Assembly: GCA_963777665.1 (NCBI GenBank)
Contig: CAVZRJ010000012.1
Coordinates: 158,500-222,499 of the forward strand
Length of the DNA stretch: 64,000 nucleotides
Reading direction: 5' to 3'
Origin: Bog-756 sp963777665
GTDB taxonomy: Bacteria; Actinomycetota; Acidimicrobiia; Acidimicrobiales; RAAP-2
Shown piece by piece: positions 18,582 through 27,312 of the stretch (positions are counted from its first letter, which is position 1; each line of letters begins with the position of its first letter). Under the pieces are notes generated by a model. It was not told the origin of the DNA. It ran no database searches and saw only the letters and a list, made by a program, of their open reading frames with translations. The position numbers and the translations under genes are program-made.

Positions 18582-19619
18582 ATGGCGAAGTTGGGAGGAA
18601 TGGAGACGGTGACCCTGGACAGGAGAGCGACGGAGGGGGTGGAGGAGCCCGAGCCCGCAACCGATGCGGTCATCTCGATTCGCGGCGTTTCCAAGCGATT
18701 CGGGAGCCACGTGGTCCTCGAGGACATCACCTTCGACGTCCCGCGGGGCAAGACCTCAGCCATCCTCGGTCCGTCAGGAACCGGAAAGTCCGTGTTGCTG
18801 AAGATCGTGATCGGGCTGCTGCCGCCCGAGGCGGGCCAGGTGTTCATCGACGGCGATCCCATCGTCGGCGTCCGCGAGAAGGAGGTCCTCCGTATCCGGC
18901 GGAAGATCGGAGTGCTCTTCCAGGACGGTGCACTATTCGGCTCGATGAACCTGTTCGACAACATCGCCTTCCCGCTCATCGAACACACCAACAAGACCGA
19001 AAAGGAGGTCCGGAACGTCGTGCTGCAGAAGTCCGAGCTCGTCGGTCTGGTCAATCACCTCCACAAGCTCCCCGGCGAGGTGTCCGGGGGGATGCGCAAG
19101 CGAGCCGGCCTGGCCCGGGCGCTCGTCCTCGAGCCGCAGATCCTCTTCTTCGACGAGCCGGACTCAGGACTCGATCCTGTGCGAGTCGCCTACCTGGATG
19201 GCCTCATCAACAATGTCCACGACGAGACGGGCGCCACCTTCTTCATCATCAGTCACAACATCGAGTCGGTGAAGAGGACGGCCCACTATCTCGGGCTGCT
19301 CTTCCGATCCAGGCTGGTGGGTTTCGGATCAACGCAGGAGATGACGTCCTCGAAGGTCCCGGTCATCGAGCAGTTCCTTGCCGGTCGACCCGAAGGGCCC
19401 ATCGGAATGGACGAGATGGCCGACGCCGTGGAGGGCGGTCCTGCCCCGGCCGACGATCACGATGACCCGGACCTACCGCCACCGGTCCCGTTGGTCACCG
19501 ATCTTGGGTCTCGGCGTGGTGACGGGGCCCGGGGAGGTTCCACCGGCCCGGACGCGACGGTTGACGACCAAGAGGCGCTCAAGGGAAGCCAAATGCTCAA
19601 AGGAGGAGGTGTTCTGTGA
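18582..19619 (+). CDS. Mce/Mla-type ABC ATPase (Mkl/MlaF-like)
   Basis: Energy-coupling subunit for the YrbE permeases. ISIRGVSKRFGSHVVLEDI opens the domain; Walker A is GPSGTGKS, the Q-loop VLFQDGALFGSMNLFDN is the MlaF/Mkl hallmark, the signature is EVSGGMRKRAGLARAL, Walker B LFFDEPDSGLDP, switch His in FFIISHNIESV. A C-terminal acidic, disordered tail of about 70 residues follows the core, as in actinobacterial Mkl proteins. Length 345 from ATG 18582; ATG 18600 and GTG 18609 are in-frame alternatives, and the GGGAGGA at 18593-18599 is best placed for GTG 18609. TGA overlaps the next gene's GTG. In mycobacteria a single Mkl serves all Mce systems; here it is within the locus. Confidence 0.93.
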   Translation: MAKLGGMETVTLDRRATEGVEEPEPATDAVISIRGVSKRFGSHVVLEDITFDVPRGKTSAILGPSGTGKSVLLKIVIGLLPPEAGQVFIDGDPIVGVREKEVLRIRRKIGVLFQDGALFGSMNLFDNIAFPLIEHTNKTEKEVRNVVLQKSELVGLVNHLHKLPGEVSGGMRKRAGLARALVLEPQILFFDEPDSGLDPVRVAYLDGLINNVHDETGATFFIISHNIESVKRTAHYLGLLFRSRLVGFGSTQEMTSSKVPVIEQFLAGRPEGPIGMDEMADAVEGGPAPADDHDDPDLPPPVPLVTDLGSRRGDGARGGSTGPDATVDDQEALKGSQMLKGGGVL

Positions 19620-20500
19620 ACACGGATGGCAGTGAGACGACGAACGGAACCGTCGACGTCGTGACCCACGAGGGAGGCGCGTCCAACCCTCTTGGATCGG
19701 GCCGAGGCGGTGTCCGGTCCTCGCCGGGGAAGGTGGCCAAGGCAAAGGCCGCCAAGAAGGGGAAGGGAAAGTCCACGAAGAAGAACGGCGTCGCCAACGA
19801 GGTGCTGGCTCCGATCTCGCTCGACCCGGCGGGCAGGGCGTTTGCCGCTCCGGTACCCCAGGATGACGTGGGGTTGGGCCCGATCGACTTGGGCGCCGTC
19901 GACCACGACGCCATGTCGTCGCGCGCCGCCGCCGACGGCACGGCCGATGCAAACGGCGACGGGACGGGGGCTTCGGACGACGGGCCGGCACAGGCGACGG
20001 TCACAACGCGGAGACAACGATGGACGGGTTCCCGCGTCCTTCTCCTGTGTGGGGGGGTGGCGGTCTCAGCCCTTGCCGTCGCGCTGATCGTGTCCCTCGT
20101 GTCCCTCGGCAACCAGCGCGCGTTGTCGAGCTCGCGGACGAGCGCTCTGGCTGTCGCCAGGACCGACGCCGTCCAGTTGGCGAGCTACGACTACCGCCAT
20201 CTCGACAGCGACTTCGCCGTTGTCGCCGCTCAGTCGACGTCCTCGTTCCGTCGCAGCTTCACCCAGTCGAGCGACGCGTTGAAATCCACCCTCACCAGGT
20301 TCAGGGCGACCGCCGCGGCCAGCGTGGTGTCAGCCGGCCTGGTCTCGGCCAGCACCTCGAAGGCCGTTGCCCTGGTCCTTCTCGACCAGAAGATCGCCAA
20401 CGCCACCCAGAAGGCACCGACCACCGACCGCACCCAGGTCGAGATCACCCTGGTGAGTTCGGGGGGGAGATGGCTCATCGACCAGGTGACACTGCTCTGA
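19616..20500 (+). CDS. Mce-associated membrane protein
   Basis: 294 residues. The first 135 are cytoplasmic and low-complexity, with a Lys-rich patch (KAKAAKKGKGKSTKK). One membrane segment follows, LLLCGGVAVSALAVALIVSL, then an outside domain of about 130 residues: ALAVARTDAVQLASYDY, RHLDSDFAVVAAQST, SFRRSFTQSSDALKSTL and a final strand TQVEITLVSSGGRWLIDQV. This layout (disordered start, one anchor, NTF2-like outside domain) is that of Mas/Mam proteins, which stabilise Mce transporters in mycobacteria and are encoded beside mce genes. GTG 19616 overlaps the ATPase stop and has AAAGGAGG about nine bases upstream. Confidence 0.85.
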   Translation: MNTDGSETTNGTVDVVTHEGGASNPLGSGRGGVRSSPGKVAKAKAAKKGKGKSTKKNGVANEVLAPISLDPAGRAFAAPVPQDDVGLGPIDLGAVDHDAMSSRAAADGTADANGDGTGASDDGPAQATVTTRRQRWTGSRVLLLCGGVAVSALAVALIVSLVSLGNQRALSSSRTSALAVARTDAVQLASYDYRHLDSDFAVVAAQSTSSFRRSFTQSSDALKSTLTRFRATAAASVVSAGLVSASTSKAVALVLLDQKIANATQKAPTTDRTQVEITLVSSGGRWLIDQVTLL

Positions 20501-20633
20501 GGCCGAATCGCGCCGGTCGTCGGCCCTCGGAACATGTTCGAGGTTTGACGACGGGAGGCCCTGGGTAGACAGCAAGGAGTTACTGATCGGTCACCGCCGA
20601 CCGATCGCGTGAGGAAAAGGGGGTGGGTCATCG

Positions 20634-21503
20634 ATGACCCGGTCTTCTGGTCGCCGCTTCACTTCGCGTAGCCGCAGGTTCACAGCGTGTGCCGCTCTGT
20701 TCTCGTTGGTCGGTATCGCACTGCTCGGGGCGCTCGCGCCGGGGCGGGCAACGGCTCAATCGACGGTTCTCCCGCCCAACCTGCAGAAGTTCGCCCACTG
20801 CCCTGTGGGCGTGGCCAAGGTGGCGACCTGCCTGTTCTCGTCGACCACCAGCACGACGTTCACCATCGGGTCCACGACGGTCACGTCGTCCAAGCCCACG
20901 ACGTTGTCGCTCGGGCTCCGCTACACCAGCAATGGTCAGGCCGTAGTCGTCCTTCCCGACGACGGCAGCCCGGCGTTGCAGGCCCCGGCGATTCCCCTGC
21001 CTGGCGGGCTGACCGGCATCCCGGGACTCGACGGAGGGGTGCTGGCCGTCACCGTCACACCCCAGCTGGTGGGGCTTCCGTCCGTCAACCTCGGGTTCCT
21101 CCTGACCGGCAAGGCGCCGGGACTCACGCTGCCCATCGACGTCCTGATCAGCACGCCCACCGGCATCCTCGGGCCGAACTGCACGATTGGAGACCAGGCG
21201 AGCCCGATCCTTCTCCACCTCACCACCGGCACGACGAAACCTCCACCGCAAAACGAGCCGATCAGCGGATCACCGGGAACGGTCTCGAGCACATCACAAG
21301 GGTTGATCACTGTCACAGGAATGACCCTCGTCGACAACTCCTTCGCCGTTCCTGGATCGCAAGATTGCGGGATCGGCGGTGTGTTGGATCCCGTCCTCGA
21401 TCTCGAGAAGCACCTGCCGTCGCCGGCGGGGTCGAACACGGCCATTCTGTCCGGGTCCTCCTACACCGCTCCGGCGAGCCTCATCCGCCAGCACCTGTCC
21501 TGA
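20634..21503 (+). CDS. Secreted protein with S/DN-x-F-x-VP motif (paralogue 1)
   Basis: 289 residues, function unknown. Signal peptide: basic RSSGRRFTSRSRRFTA, hydrophobic ALFSLVGIALLGALAP, cleavage probably after ATA. The mature part is rich in Thr, Ser, Gly and Pro with beta-strand character (TTFTIGSTTVTSS, SLGLRYTSNGQAVVV, GILGPNCTIGDQASPILL). Near the end DNSFAVPGSQDCGIGGVLDP and SPAGSNTAILSG match the end of the next protein. Few cysteines, in pairs that could form disulfides. ATG 20634 follows AAAAGGGGGTG. The two neighbours share the layout, so this is likely a small family of cell-surface proteins expressed with the Mce system; a lipid-shuttle role is speculation. Confidence 0.8.
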   Translation: MTRSSGRRFTSRSRRFTACAALFSLVGIALLGALAPGRATAQSTVLPPNLQKFAHCPVGVAKVATCLFSSTTSTTFTIGSTTVTSSKPTTLSLGLRYTSNGQAVVVLPDDGSPALQAPAIPLPGGLTGIPGLDGGVLAVTVTPQLVGLPSVNLGFLLTGKAPGLTLPIDVLISTPTGILGPNCTIGDQASPILLHLTTGTTKPPPQNEPISGSPGTVSSTSQGLITVTGMTLVDNSFAVPGSQDCGIGGVLDPVLDLEKHLPSPAGSNTAILSGSSYTAPASLIRQHLS

Positions 21504-21542
21504 TCTTGCTTCACAGCAGCGCAAGTGCCGAGAGGGGGGAAC

Positions 21543-22429
21543 GTGCGAGGAGAGCCCGACAGGTCACTTCTCTGGGATACAGCCGTCGTGCGGGGGCCGG
21601 AGGGAAAGCGATCTTCATCGGAGCCTCGATCGTCGTGGCTGTCGGGGCGCTCCTCGCGGTGTCTCTCGGGCCAGCGCACGAGTCCGGGCCGGTGGGAACG
21701 GTGAGGCCGGCGACCGTCGTCCACACAGCATCGGCGAGCTGGTCACTCGACCGGGAGCCGGCGGGGGGCAACGCTCCCAAAGGGCTCGTGTCGAACTCCT
21801 CAAACCTGCCCGCCGACTGTGTGCCCAACCCGACCGGACCTCCGAGCGCGCCCTACGAGCTCGGACTCGTGGGAACGGCAACCAACGGGGCCCTTGACAC
21901 GCCGTCCGCATCGGTTGCCGGTATCAACGCCAAGTTCTGCGGCATCGTCACCCTCGTCACCGGCACGCCACCCTGTGGGGTGACGGGACGTGTCGACTCA
22001 CCCGTCGACGGGCAGCTGTACGGCGCCCTTTCGGTCGCGCTCACGCTGGTTCCGGGGATGACTCCGACGATCGGATTCGTGGCCAACCCGGGGACGATCA
22101 GCGGAGGGTTCTCCTGCTCCTCCTCCCAGAACGGATTGTCCGTCGGGCTCGACGCCAACGTCAGCGGGAGCACAGCGCCGTTGTTCGGGGTGTCCTGCAC
22201 CATCGGGCCCATGACGATCCCGCTGAGCGGAACCGTGACCGGGCCACTCACGGACACGACCGGCACGCTGTCGAGCAATGCGTTCGCTGTGCCCGCGCTG
22301 CAGCCCTCGCCCACCTGCCCGGCCGCCGTGGCCGCCAACGTCGACCTGATCGCCGGCCTGCCGCTGGCGGCTGGGCACGCCAACACCTTGCTGCCGATCG
22401 CCGCCTCGCTCTACCAGCCGGCTCCCTAG
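21543..22429 (+). CDS. Secreted protein with SN-x-F-x-VP motif (paralogue 2, one frame change near start)
   Basis: About 294 residues, function unknown. A strong AGGGGGG lies a few bases before GTG 21543, but that frame reaches the main open frame only after a shift near 21570 (a two-base addition or one-base loss); the joined start is RGEPDRSLLGYSRRAG. Then a hydrophobic signal/anchor AIFIGASIVVAVGALLAVSL. The mature part has DCVPNPTGPPSAPYELGLVG, KFCGIVTLVTGTPPCGVTG, FSCSSSQNGLSVGL, VSCTIGPMTIPLSGTV and SSNAFAVPALQPSPTCPAAV. Its final third aligns by eye with the protein at 20634, including CTIG, the N-x-F-AVP motif, and SPxxC or GxxNT segments. Six cysteines suggest three disulfides. Confidence 0.75.
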
Positions 22430-22560
22430 TCGATGCCACCAACGCCCGTCGCCGGTGGGGCGAGAAGTCTCAATACAAGCAGACAACACCAAAGGAGGTT
22501 CAGACCACCATGTCACGACTCATGACACGACCAAGTAGAGAACAAAAGGAGAAGACAAGC

Positions 22561-23133
22561 ATGTCAAAACTGACCAAGACCTTCGTCGCCATCGTAGGGA
22601 CCATGGCGCTCCTGTTCGGAGCCGCCACGGCCGCCTTCGCGTCGTTGCCCGCGGGTACGACTGTCACCGGGAAGCTGAAGGTGGGAACAGACGTGACCTT
22701 CAAGGGCAACATCAACTCGATCCCGATCACGGTCAAGTGCACCACCTTCACGGTCACTGGCAAGGTCACGAGCCCGCCGTCCAACACCATGAAACTGTCG
22801 GTTCCACCGACCATCAAAGGATGTACGGACACGACGGGTGGGACGGACACCATCAAGACCTCCGGGACCTGGACGGCGACCATCGCATCGACGACGCTGA
22901 CCCTCACCATCCCGAAGGCCGGTGCCGTCTTCACGTCGAACGTCCTGCCCGGATGCAGGATCACGGCGGCTCCGCTCGGAGCGGTGAAGGTGGTCGGCGC
23001 CTACAACGGCAAGAACACCGACACGGTCACCAACAAGCCGGTCCCGACCAAGGGAACCGGGTGCACCAGCACCACGGCGACGACCAGCGCCACCGAGATT
23101 CTGAGCCCGGCTCCCGGAGCGCCTCCTTGGTAA
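22561..23133 (+). CDS. Small secreted protein, Thr-rich
   Basis: 190 residues, no family recognised. Clear signal peptide: SKLTKTFVAIVGTMALLFGA followed by ATAAFA and cleavage near residue 26. Mature part is a Thr/Gly/Lys-rich beta-type sequence (TVTGKLKVGTDVTFKGNI, TVKCTTFTVTGKVTSPP, SGTWTATIASTTLTLTIP) with four cysteines (VKC, IKGC, LPGC, GTGC), a Pro-rich end and no membrane segment. ATG 22561 is preceded by AAAGGAGA; an in-frame ATG 22510 with its own AAAGGAGG further upstream would add a 17-residue hydrophilic extension that does not suit a signal peptide. It closes the Mce-linked run of genes, with a hairpin just downstream. Confidence 0.78.
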   Translation: MSKLTKTFVAIVGTMALLFGAATAAFASLPAGTTVTGKLKVGTDVTFKGNINSIPITVKCTTFTVTGKVTSPPSNTMKLSVPPTIKGCTDTTGGTDTIKTSGTWTATIASTTLTLTIPKAGAVFTSNVLPGCRITAAPLGAVKVVGAYNGKNTDTVTNKPVPTKGTGCTSTTATTSATEILSPAPGAPPW

Positions 23134-23195
23134 ACCCGCAACGAGCGACCTCGCCGTGAACGGCCCCTGTTCTGGCGAGACGTGACCGCATCAAT

Positions 23196-23231
23196 ACGAG
23201 CGGGCGGTGCGCTTCCGCACCGCCCGCTCGT
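23196..23231 (+). terminator. Perfect 16-bp hairpin, end of the Mce locus
   Basis: A 16-bp perfect inverted repeat (ACGAGCGGGCGGTGCG) with a 4-base loop CTTC, 62 bases after the last secreted-protein gene. No T-run follows, as is common for high-GC actinobacterial terminators. Confidence 0.75.
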
Positions 23232-23651
23232 CGCGCGGGATGACAGCGCGGGGGCGAGGCACGGTTCGCCTGGTGCCATCGCCGAGGTCGGCCGTCCGCC
23301 GCCGGAAACGGCGGGGCTGCTCGATCTCGAACCCTGACCGCGGAGATCGCTCCCGAGATCGACCGTTTCACTCCTGTGGGGCGCTCCTTGCTGTCTGCGC
23401 CCGCCCAGCCCGCCCCAGCGAGTGCAGCCGCATTCAGGCTCAGTTCGACCCCGCAGGTGACCCCGGCCGGCCCGCAGGGACCTCAGTCGAAGTATTGTCG
23501 AGGTGGGCAAATGCCGACGTGGCCGGTCCACCCAGAGCTGATGGTCCGAACGTCTTGTGACCGGAGGTCGGCAACCGCCCGGGGGGCGTCGGAGAGGTGT
23601 GCCGACGTCGGGACGAGGGGTGACTTCGAGCCGGAGAAGGAGTCGAGGCAC
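23232..23651. other. Non-coding stretch between Mce locus and sigma module
   Basis: Together with 23134-23195 this is about 500 bases with no convincing gene. Open frames here are antisense-like or lack conserved sequence. Apart from the terminator hairpin and the Shine-Dalgarno before 23652 I see nothing in it. Confidence 0.5.
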
Positions 23652-23993
23652 ATGGAGGGGATGTTCGAGGTTTCCAGGGAGAGCGGCAGCGGGTACGTCC
23701 TGGTGTCGGTCGTCGGAGAGGTCGATGTGGGGACCGCTCCCCGGCTCCGGGACTGCTTGCGGGAGGCCGTTGCCGAGGGAGTCCCGACCGTCGCCGTTGA
23801 TTTGACGGGGGTCACGTTCATCGACTCCACGGCGCTCGGGGTACTCGTCGAGACGAAGAAGCTCTGCGACGGCGTCGGCGGAACGATGACGATCGCTGTG
23901 TCGGAACCCCGGATACTCAAGATCTTCGAGATCACCGGGCTTTCCGAATTGTTCGACATCCGCCCCACCCGTGACGAGGCGATCGTGGGATGA
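23652..23993 (+). CDS. STAS-domain anti-sigma factor antagonist (RsbV-like)
   Basis: 113-residue single STAS domain. It is expected to bind its cognate kinase anti-sigma when dephosphorylated and so free the sigma factor. Hallmarks: VVGEVDVGTAPRLRDCLREA, the strand VAVDLTGVTFIDSTALGVLV, where the Ser of DST is the likely phosphorylation site, and PRILKIFEITGLSELFDI at the end. ATG 23652 is used because AGAAGGAG lies about ten bases before it; ATG 23661 is possible. It is followed at 37 bases by a HATPase kinase gene and then a sigma factor, an rsbV-rsbW-sigB-like order. Confidence 0.92.
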   Translation: MEGMFEVSRESGSGYVLVSVVGEVDVGTAPRLRDCLREAVAEGVPTVAVDLTGVTFIDSTALGVLVETKKLCDGVGGTMTIAVSEPRILKIFEITGLSELFDIRPTRDEAIVG

Positions 23994-24029
23994 GCCGCTA
24001 CCTGGCGACCCTAGGGGGAGCTCGAGCCG

Positions 24030-24422
24030 ATGACCGACGTCGTCGAGCTGAGCATCCCTGTGACCGCCGATCTGGTCGTGCTGGCCCGCCTCACAGCATC
24101 CACAGTGGCGTCTCGTTCCAATTTCGACGTGGAAGAGATCGAGGATCTCCGCCTGGCGGTCGACGAGCTGTGCATCTCGATGGTCCACAATCGGACAGAC
24201 GGAAGGCTGACACTCCGATTCACCCGGGACGACGACGAGGTCGAAGTCTCCTGCAGCTACGTGCCCCCATCAGGAGTCGGACCCACCGGACCCGTGATGC
24301 CTACCGCGGACGGCCTGTCCGAGCGCATCCTCGATGCCCTCGTCGACGAACATGGCCACGGTGACGAAGACGGACATGCACGGGCGTGGTTGCGCAAGCG
24401 TCGGGTGCGGCAAAATTCGTAA
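24030..24422 (+). CDS. RsbW-like ATP-binding anti-sigma factor / serine kinase
   Basis: 130 residues of the HATPase_c_2 (GHKL) class. N-box: EEIEDLRLAVDELCISMVHN, close to the family E-L-xx-N pattern with Asp-Glu-Leu. The usual G-boxes are less clear: PTADGLSERILDALVDE holds the second. By family it would bind the sigma factor encoded next and phosphorylate the STAS protein encoded before. Its TAA overlaps the sigma factor ATG (TAATG), so production of the anti-sigma and sigma is coupled. C-terminal tail is His/Asp/Arg-rich. Confidence 0.85.
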   Translation: MTDVVELSIPVTADLVVLARLTASTVASRSNFDVEEIEDLRLAVDELCISMVHNRTDGRLTLRFTRDDDEVEVSCSYVPPSGVGPTGPVMPTADGLSERILDALVDEHGHGDEDGHARAWLRKRRVRQNS

Positions 24423-25168
24423 TGGCCTCTCCGAGCCAGCCGACCCGGGACGCACGGGAGCTGTTCGTCGAGTTCGCCCAGACCCGGGACGAACACCGGC
24501 GGAACGAGTTGGTCGAGTCACATCTGGGACTGGCCCATCAGCTCGCCCGGCGGTTCGTCAGCCGGGGGGAGGCATACGACGATCTGGTCCAGGTTGCTTC
24601 ACTGGCGCTGGTGAAGGCGGTCGACCGCTTCGACCCTGAGCGGGGTGTGGAGTTCAGCACCTTCGCCACCCGGACGGTCATCGGCGAGCTCAAACGGCAT
24701 TTTCGGGACAGGGGCTGGTCGATCCGAGCGCCGAGGCGCGTCCAAGAGCTCTACCTCGAACTCGGCCCCGCCGGCGAGTCACTCACTCAGAGACTCGGCC
24801 GGCCCCCGACCGTATCGGAGCTGGCCGAGTCGATCGGATCGACCGAAGAGGCAGTATTGGAGGCGATTGAAGCCGGACAGAGCTACCGGATCTCGTCGAT
24901 CGACGCCCCCGACCGTCAGGACGGCAGCATCTCGACCCGGCTGGGAGAGGTGGACAGCGGCTTCGCCGGTGCCGAGGACCGCCTTCTGCTCGCGATCTCG
25001 CTCGCCGACCTCACAGAGCGGGAACGGACCATCCTCGGCCTGCGGTTCGTCGAGGCGTTGACCCAGTCGGAGATCGCCGACCGGATCGGCATGAGCCAGA
25101 TGCACGTCTCGCGACTGCTGGCGGCCAGCTTGGCGAAGCTCCGTGAGGCATTCGCGGCTGAATCCTGA
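24422..25168 (+). CDS. SigB/SigF/SigG-type RNA polymerase sigma factor
   Basis: 248 residues with regions 2, 3 and 4 and no region 1.1. Region 2: HLGLAHQLARRFVSRG, YDDLVQVASLALVKAVDRFD, GVEFSTFATRTVIGELKRHF, RDRGWSIRAPRR. Region 3: LTQRLGRPPTVSELAESIG. Region 4: LTERERTILGLRFVEALTQS and EIADRIGMSQMHVSRLLAAS. This is the stress/sporulation group controlled by partner switching. ATG 24422 overlaps the stop of the anti-sigma gene. The regulon cannot be read from the sequence, though the repeated promoter at 59033/60101 is one candidate element to test. Confidence 0.94.
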   Translation: MASPSQPTRDARELFVEFAQTRDEHRRNELVESHLGLAHQLARRFVSRGEAYDDLVQVASLALVKAVDRFDPERGVEFSTFATRTVIGELKRHFRDRGWSIRAPRRVQELYLELGPAGESLTQRLGRPPTVSELAESIGSTEEAVLEAIEAGQSYRISSIDAPDRQDGSISTRLGEVDSGFAGAEDRLLLAISLADLTERERTILGLRFVEALTQSEIADRIGMSQMHVSRLLAASLAKLREAFAAES

Positions 25169-25357
25169 GCACGCCGCACGACCGATGCAGGCCCGGGCAC
25201 TGGCCATCGCGCTGTTCTCTGGGGGCGGGCACCACGCTCGGTGGCATCATCGGGCCCTGCTGACGAGCGGCCGGTCGCCAGCGCGTGATCAGCCTGTACC
25301 GTATGGGATGCATTTGCTCAGGGCGTTCAGCGGACGGCCCGACGACATCCCTGATCT

Positions 25358-27001
25358 GTGATGACCGCGAGCGGAGGCGGCTCGAGCGGCGAGGTGCCCG
25401 ACTCTACGGACGATGGACCGAAACGCATGGGAATGGGTCCAGCCCCGATCACAGTGCTGGTGTTGGTCGTCGGCCTTCTGATCACCGGGGTTCTCGCGTT
25501 CGCCACCGCCACCGTCAACGATCGGAACGAAAGTCGCTTGTTGCAGGAGCAGGTGGCCGAGGCCGGCACCGTGGTGACAGGCGTGCTCCCGTCCCTCCTC
25601 GATACTCCCCTCGCATCCGGAGCGGCGATCGCAATGGTCACCGGCGGCCAGATCGCCCCGTTCAGCCGAGTCGTCTCGCCCAGCGTCGGGCGTTACGGCC
25701 CGTTCGGCTATGTGGCCCTGTGCGGTGAACAAGCCGGTGTCCCCGTGGTGCTCGGCTCCGTCGGAACCCCGGGCCGGGCAACCGGCGAGGAGGGGTCGGC
25801 GCAGTGCAACTTCGTGCATGAACCGCACATCCCGCCCGGGCTCTCGGTCGCGGGGATCATCGATCAGGGCAGCCGGGTCGGCCTCTGGTATGCGTCGCCG
25901 GGCAGCGCGCCGCCGCTCGGGATCTATGCGGAGTACCTCCTACCGCCGAATCACCATATATCGCTGCCCAAGTCGTCCTCATTCCCGAATCTGGATTTCG
26001 CTCTCTACCTCGGTCAGAACGCGAAGCAGCAAGACCTGTTGGAAGCCACCACCAACCAGCTGCCCATCGCCGGCCGGCACGCCGCGACGACGATCTCGTT
26101 CGCCAATTCGCAGCTGACTCTGGTGGGCACGCCGACCCAGCCCCTCGGTGGGAGCCTGTCCCGGCGGGTGACGTCGATCGTCATCCTCGTCGGTATCGTG
26201 CTCGCCATCGGTGCGGCGTTGATGACCGAGCGACTGGTCCGTCGCCGCAGGTCCGCCGAGGTTCTGGCCGAGGAGAACCAGCGCCTCTACGGGGAGCAGC
26301 AGAGCCTCGCTCAGTCGCTGCAGCGCGCGCTCCTTCCGGGGCACATCCCTGAGATCCCAGGGGTCGAGATCGCGACGCGCTACGAGGCCGGCCTGGACGT
26401 GATGGAAATCGGAGGTGATTGGTTCGACGTGATCGCCGGTCCCGGCGGAGGGTTCCTCTTCGTGGTCGGCGATGTCTCCGGCAGGGGAGTCCATGCCGCG
26501 ATCGTGATGGCCTCGCTGCACTATGCGATCCGTGCCTACGCGGCCCAAGGCGACTCACCCGACCAGATCCTGACGAAACTGTGCGCGCTCCTCGATGTCG
26601 GCCAGGGCGGCCACTTCGCCACGGTCCTCTGCGGCTATGTCGACGAGGACCGACGCACGCTAGAATTGTCGAGTGCGGGGCATCTCCCTCCGCTGCTGGT
26701 CAACCACAGGAAGGGGGCTTTTGTGGAATTGACTATTGGCCCACCGATCGGCACGGTCCCCGACGCCACCTACCCGTCGACGTCCGTGCAGATTCCGGAT
26801 GACTGCACGCTCGTGGCCTTCACGGACGGCCTGGTCGAACGAAGGGGTGAGCTGCTCGACGTCGGGCTCGACGACCTCCGGCGGTCGGTGATGGGGAGTG
26901 ACCGCTCGCTCGACCGGGTCCTCTCCGACCTGGTTGCCGATCTGACGCCGGAGGGCTCGGACGACGACATTGCGATCTTGGGGCTCCGATGGGGTCAGTA
27001 G
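25358..27001 (+). CDS. Membrane sensor with PP2C-type (SpoIIE) serine phosphatase
   Basis: 547 residues. Two membrane segments (ITVLVLVVGLLITGVLAF near 31-48 and IVILVGIVLAIGAALM near 268-283) enclose an outside sensor domain of about 215 residues. After a helical linker (RRRRSAEVLAEENQRLYGEQ) comes the SpoIIE/RsbU phosphatase: QRALLPGHIPEIPGVEIATR, EIGGDWFDVI (metal Asp), FVVGDVSGRGVHAAIVMASL (metal Asp-Gly-Gly-type motif), LVAFTDGLVERRG and SDDDIAILGL. It should dephosphorylate a STAS antagonist in response to an outside signal. GTG 25358 is followed directly by ATG 25361. It is the input end of the sigma module; the ligand is unknown. Confidence 0.92.
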   Translation: MMTASGGGSSGEVPDSTDDGPKRMGMGPAPITVLVLVVGLLITGVLAFATATVNDRNESRLLQEQVAEAGTVVTGVLPSLLDTPLASGAAIAMVTGGQIAPFSRVVSPSVGRYGPFGYVALCGEQAGVPVVLGSVGTPGRATGEEGSAQCNFVHEPHIPPGLSVAGIIDQGSRVGLWYASPGSAPPLGIYAEYLLPPNHHISLPKSSSFPNLDFALYLGQNAKQQDLLEATTNQLPIAGRHAATTISFANSQLTLVGTPTQPLGGSLSRRVTSIVILVGIVLAIGAALMTERLVRRRRSAEVLAEENQRLYGEQQSLAQSLQRALLPGHIPEIPGVEIATRYEAGLDVMEIGGDWFDVIAGPGGGFLFVVGDVSGRGVHAAIVMASLHYAIRAYAAQGDSPDQILTKLCALLDVGQGGHFATVLCGYVDEDRRTLELSSAGHLPPLLVNHRKGAFVELTIGPPIGTVPDATYPSTSVQIPDDCTLVAFTDGLVERRGELLDVGLDDLRRSVMGSDRSLDRVLSDLVADLTPEGSDDDIAILGLRWGQ

Positions 27002-27312
27002 GGGACGACCGGTCGGCCACGGTCGAGGGGCGTCGGGACACTTCCGGCGTCCTCACGCTGTCCATTGCCGGCGAGCTCGATCTGGCCAGCGTCGAGTCGG
27101 TGCACGAGACCATTGACGAGGTGTTGAACGGGCACCCCGAACGGGTCGTGTTCGATCTGGGTGCCCTGACATTCATGGACAGCTCCGGCATCGCCATGAT
27201 GCTGCAGGTCTCCAAGAGGGTCGGCAATGTGGAAGTCCGCAACGTCACGCCTATCGTGCGCAGGGTCATCGAAGCGGCGGGGCTCGTCGAGGTACTCGGA
27301 CTGGAGCCGTGA
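26989..27312 (+). CDS. STAS-domain anti-sigma factor antagonist (second)
   Basis: 107 residues. LTLSIAGELDLASVESVHE, the strand VVFDLGALTFMDSSGIAMML with the acceptor Ser in DSSG, and a final RRVIEAAGLVEVLGLE. It overlaps the end of the phosphatase gene and overlaps the next GTG (GTGA), so phosphatase, STAS and kinase are translated together. Being the immediate neighbour, it is the most likely substrate of the phosphatase. Sequence differs clearly from the STAS protein at 23652, so the two antagonists are probably not redundant. Confidence 0.92.
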   Translation: MGSVGDDRSATVEGRRDTSGVLTLSIAGELDLASVESVHETIDEVLNGHPERVVFDLGALTFMDSSGIAMMLQVSKRVGNVEVRNVTPIVRRVIEAAGLVEVLGLEP

